A stretch of DNA of 8,128 nucleotides. Origin: Nitrospinaceae bacterium. Its GTDB lineage: Bacteria; Nitrospinota; Nitrospinia; Nitrospinales; VA-1. The translations under genes and the position numbers were made by a program. Below are positions 6,810 to 8,128 of this stretch, one piece after another (the stretch's first letter is position 1; every line of letters begins with the position of its first letter). The notes under the pieces are model-generated. The model was not told the DNA's origin. It made no database searches and saw nothing but the letters and a program-made list of their open reading frames with translations. Where the stretch lies: NCBI GenBank assembly GCA_029937635.1, contig JAPYPM010000098.1:1-8128 (forward strand). Direction: 5' to 3'.

Positions 6810-8128
6810 ATGACTTCTCTTCTCAGATATATTCTTTCAGCAATACTTTTACTTTCACTAATTCAGTCAAGCTATGCAAGAACTTCTACCAAAGATTTGA
6901 TTTTAGAAGAGTCCGATATTCATGGAATACAAAAACAAGAGACTGCAATTGACGAAGATAGTTTTTCTGAAGAAGTCCTTATACAAAAAGGAAATTATGC
7001 ATGGATAGTTAATGTTAAAAAGGGGCCCTACCCTACTGAAAAAAAATCTAAACAAGCAGCATTTAATTTAAATAAAACATTAAACCTCACCATTCCCGAA
7101 CTAAAAAACAAAATTTCGATAGACTGGGAAATACAATTACCAAAAAATAAAAATTTTCCCCAAACTAAATTATCTTGGATGGTCAACCTTAAAGTTGGTA
7201 AATACAACTCAAAAAACAAAGCCCTACAAATAGCTCAAAAAATTTCAGGAAACGTATTCATCACGCGAGAATCAAAAGGCGCAAAAGAATCAAATTTAAC
7301 AAAAACAACAGATACTATAATTTCTGGAAAAATTTTCTTTTCTCGCGAATTGCTACCAAACAAAAAGAAAGAATTTATTTTAGTTACCACTAACAGTAAT
7401 TCTTTGAATGTCCGTAAAAACCCATCGGCCTCAAGTTCCGTGATTGGGAAATTGCTAAGAGGGTCAAAAGTTCTACACATCGGAAACGATGGTGCCAACA
7501 ATCTCAATGATAATTGGTTTCATGTTGAATATTCAAAAGGAAAATTTGGATGGGTATCCAGTAGTTACACTAAAAAAATTGTAGATTCAGGTAGTAGCAT
7601 ATCGCAACAAGCAAAACTTAAAACATCTAAAACAAAAGAAAAAACCAAAATCAATCAATTTAAAAAATTTAAATCTTTAGAAAACGTTCTTCAAAGCGAA
7701 CTTGATGTAATTAAAGCAGACAAAGCTAAAGCAATCCAAGAAACCAATCAAGCCTACACAAAGGCAAGGGAAGAAAAACTCGCAAGCATCAAAGAATTTA
7801 AAAACTTAAAAGAGAAAAGCTCCAAACAGATAGAAAACCTCCTTACAAAAACTAATTCTCTGCAATCACAATTAAACCAAATAAAGATAGACAAGGCTAA
7901 AGCAATCCAAGAAACCAATCAAGCCTACACAAAGGCAAGGGAAGAAAAACTCGCAAGCATCAAAGAGTTTAAAAACTTAAAAGAGAAAAGCTCCAAACAG
8001 ATCGAAAACTTCCTTACAAAAACTAATTCTCTGCAATCACAATTAAACCAAATAAAAATAGACAAGGCTTTATCAATCCAAGCAACCAATCAAGCCAACG
8101 CCAAGGCAAAAGAAAAAAGACTAGCAAG
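6810..8128 (+). CDS. Secreted SPOR-like/SH3b protein with long repetitive coiled coil, 3' end outside window
   Basis: The frame opens at ATG 6810 and has no stop before the window ends; 439 codons are visible. Residues 1-23 form a signal peptide (LLRYILSAILLLSLIQSSYA) with a likely cleavage after SYA, so the protein is exported. Two related segments follow, around W65 (AWIVNVKKGPY) and W123 (SWMVNLKVGKYNSKNKALQIA), each followed by a Lys/Ala-rich helix. They resemble SPOR domains, which bind denuded peptidoglycan glycan, but this match is weak. Residues about 192-257 are a bacterial SH3 domain with LNVRKNPS (199-206), NWFHVEY (235-241) and GWVSSSY (247-253). From about 270 the protein is a Lys/Gln/Glu-rich coiled coil made of 57-residue repeats from residue 304. 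A periplasmic, cell-wall-associated role is inferred. No Shine-Dalgarno was seen before the ATG, and codon use is visibly more A-rich than in the PII cluster. Confidence 0.82.
   Translation, partial: MTSLLRYILSAILLLSLIQSSYARTSTKDLILEESDIHGIQKQETAIDEDSFSEEVLIQKGNYAWIVNVKKGPYPTEKKSKQAAFNLNKTLNLTIPELKNKISIDWEIQLPKNKNFPQTKLSWMVNLKVGKYNSKNKALQIAQKISGNVFITRESKGAKESNLTKTTDTIISGKIFFSRELLPNKKKEFILVTTNSNSLNVRKNPSASSSVIGKLLRGSKVLHIGNDGANNLNDNWFHVEYSKGKFGWVSSSYTKKIVDSGSSISQQAKLKTSKTKEKTKINQFKKFKSLENVLQSELDVIKADKAKAIQETNQAYTKAREEKLASIKEFKNLKEKSSKQIENLLTKTNSLQSQLNQIKIDKAKAIQETNQAYTKAREEKLASIKEFKNLKEKSSKQIENFLTKTNSLQSQLNQIKIDKALSIQATNQANAKAKEKRLA
7719..8128 (+). repeat. 171-bp tandem repeats encoding 57-residue coiled-coil units (2 full copies plus part of a third)
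   Basis: Copy 1 spans 7719-7889, copy 2 spans 7890-8060, and a third begins at 8061 and is cut by the window end. Each unit starts with DKA and ends NQIKI. Copies 1 and 2 differ at only 5 of 171 bases by direct comparison, and just one difference changes an amino acid (Leu to Phe in the IENLL stretch). The visible 68 bases of copy 3 are clearly diverged (for example DKALSIQATNQAN against DKAKAIQETNQAY). The period is a multiple of three, so copy number can change without breaking the frame. Confidence 0.92.

Noticed and set aside
6775..6813. Possible 12-codon leader peptide from TTG 6775 after the AGGAGGT in the hairpin
   Set aside because: The start is weak, the spacing of 11 is long, the peptide (MFRFNLNLNNNK) shows no attenuation pattern, and the Shine-Dalgarno would be buried in the stem.
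7028..7507. Two minus-strand frames of 63 and 90 codons
   Set aside because: They are antisense to the signal-peptide/SPOR-like/SH3b gene, which is open to the window end and matches the SH3b pattern.
7719..8128. CRISPR-like array
   Set aside because: The 171-bp units are contiguous without spacers and keep one open frame throughout, so they are protein-coding tandem repeats.

Overview
This is an A/T-rich stretch of a bacterial chromosome, most likely from a Gram-negative organism. The evidence is two lipoproteins with lipobox cysteines, a secreted protein with SPOR-like and SH3b segments, and PII, MscS and MgtE proteins of common bacterial type. A marine or environmental proteobacterium would fit, but nothing here fixes the taxon. 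No rRNA, tRNA, CRISPR array, transposase or phage gene was seen.

Layout. Bases 2-1794 (+) hold a three-gene cluster. It contains the 3' part of a DUF1538 multi-pass membrane protein, then a PII-family regulator with a strong Shine-Dalgarno site, then a second, very divergent PII-like protein. This looks like a membrane transporter or channel with dedicated cytoplasmic PII regulators, by analogy with AmtB-GlnK or SbtA-SbtB. The substrate is unknown.

Bases 1813-5209 (-) converge on that cluster with only 18 bp between stop codons. In transcription order they hold a small MscS-family mechanosensitive channel and two tandem paralogous lipoproteins of about 350-370 residues. The lipoproteins belong to a family I recognise only as conserved and uncharacterised. 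The short gaps (36 and about 40-76 bp) suggest co-transcription, possibly with weak internal promoters.

Bases 5210-5471 form a very A/T-rich divergent intergenic region. After it, on +, comes an MgtE Mg2+ transporter/channel with a shortened N-terminal domain. A perfect 16-bp inverted repeat follows. The last gene is a secreted protein that starts at 6810 and runs open off the window. It has a signal peptide, two SPOR-like repeats, an SH3b domain and a long coiled coil built from near-identical 171-bp (57-residue) tandem units.

Several products concern the envelope and ion balance: mechanosensitive release, Mg2+ uptake, outer-membrane lipoproteins and a periplasmic peptidoglycan-associated candidate. 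No single pathway ties the whole window together. The least understood parts are the paired lipoproteins, the double-PII/DUF1538 cluster and the recently expanded coiled-coil repeat protein.
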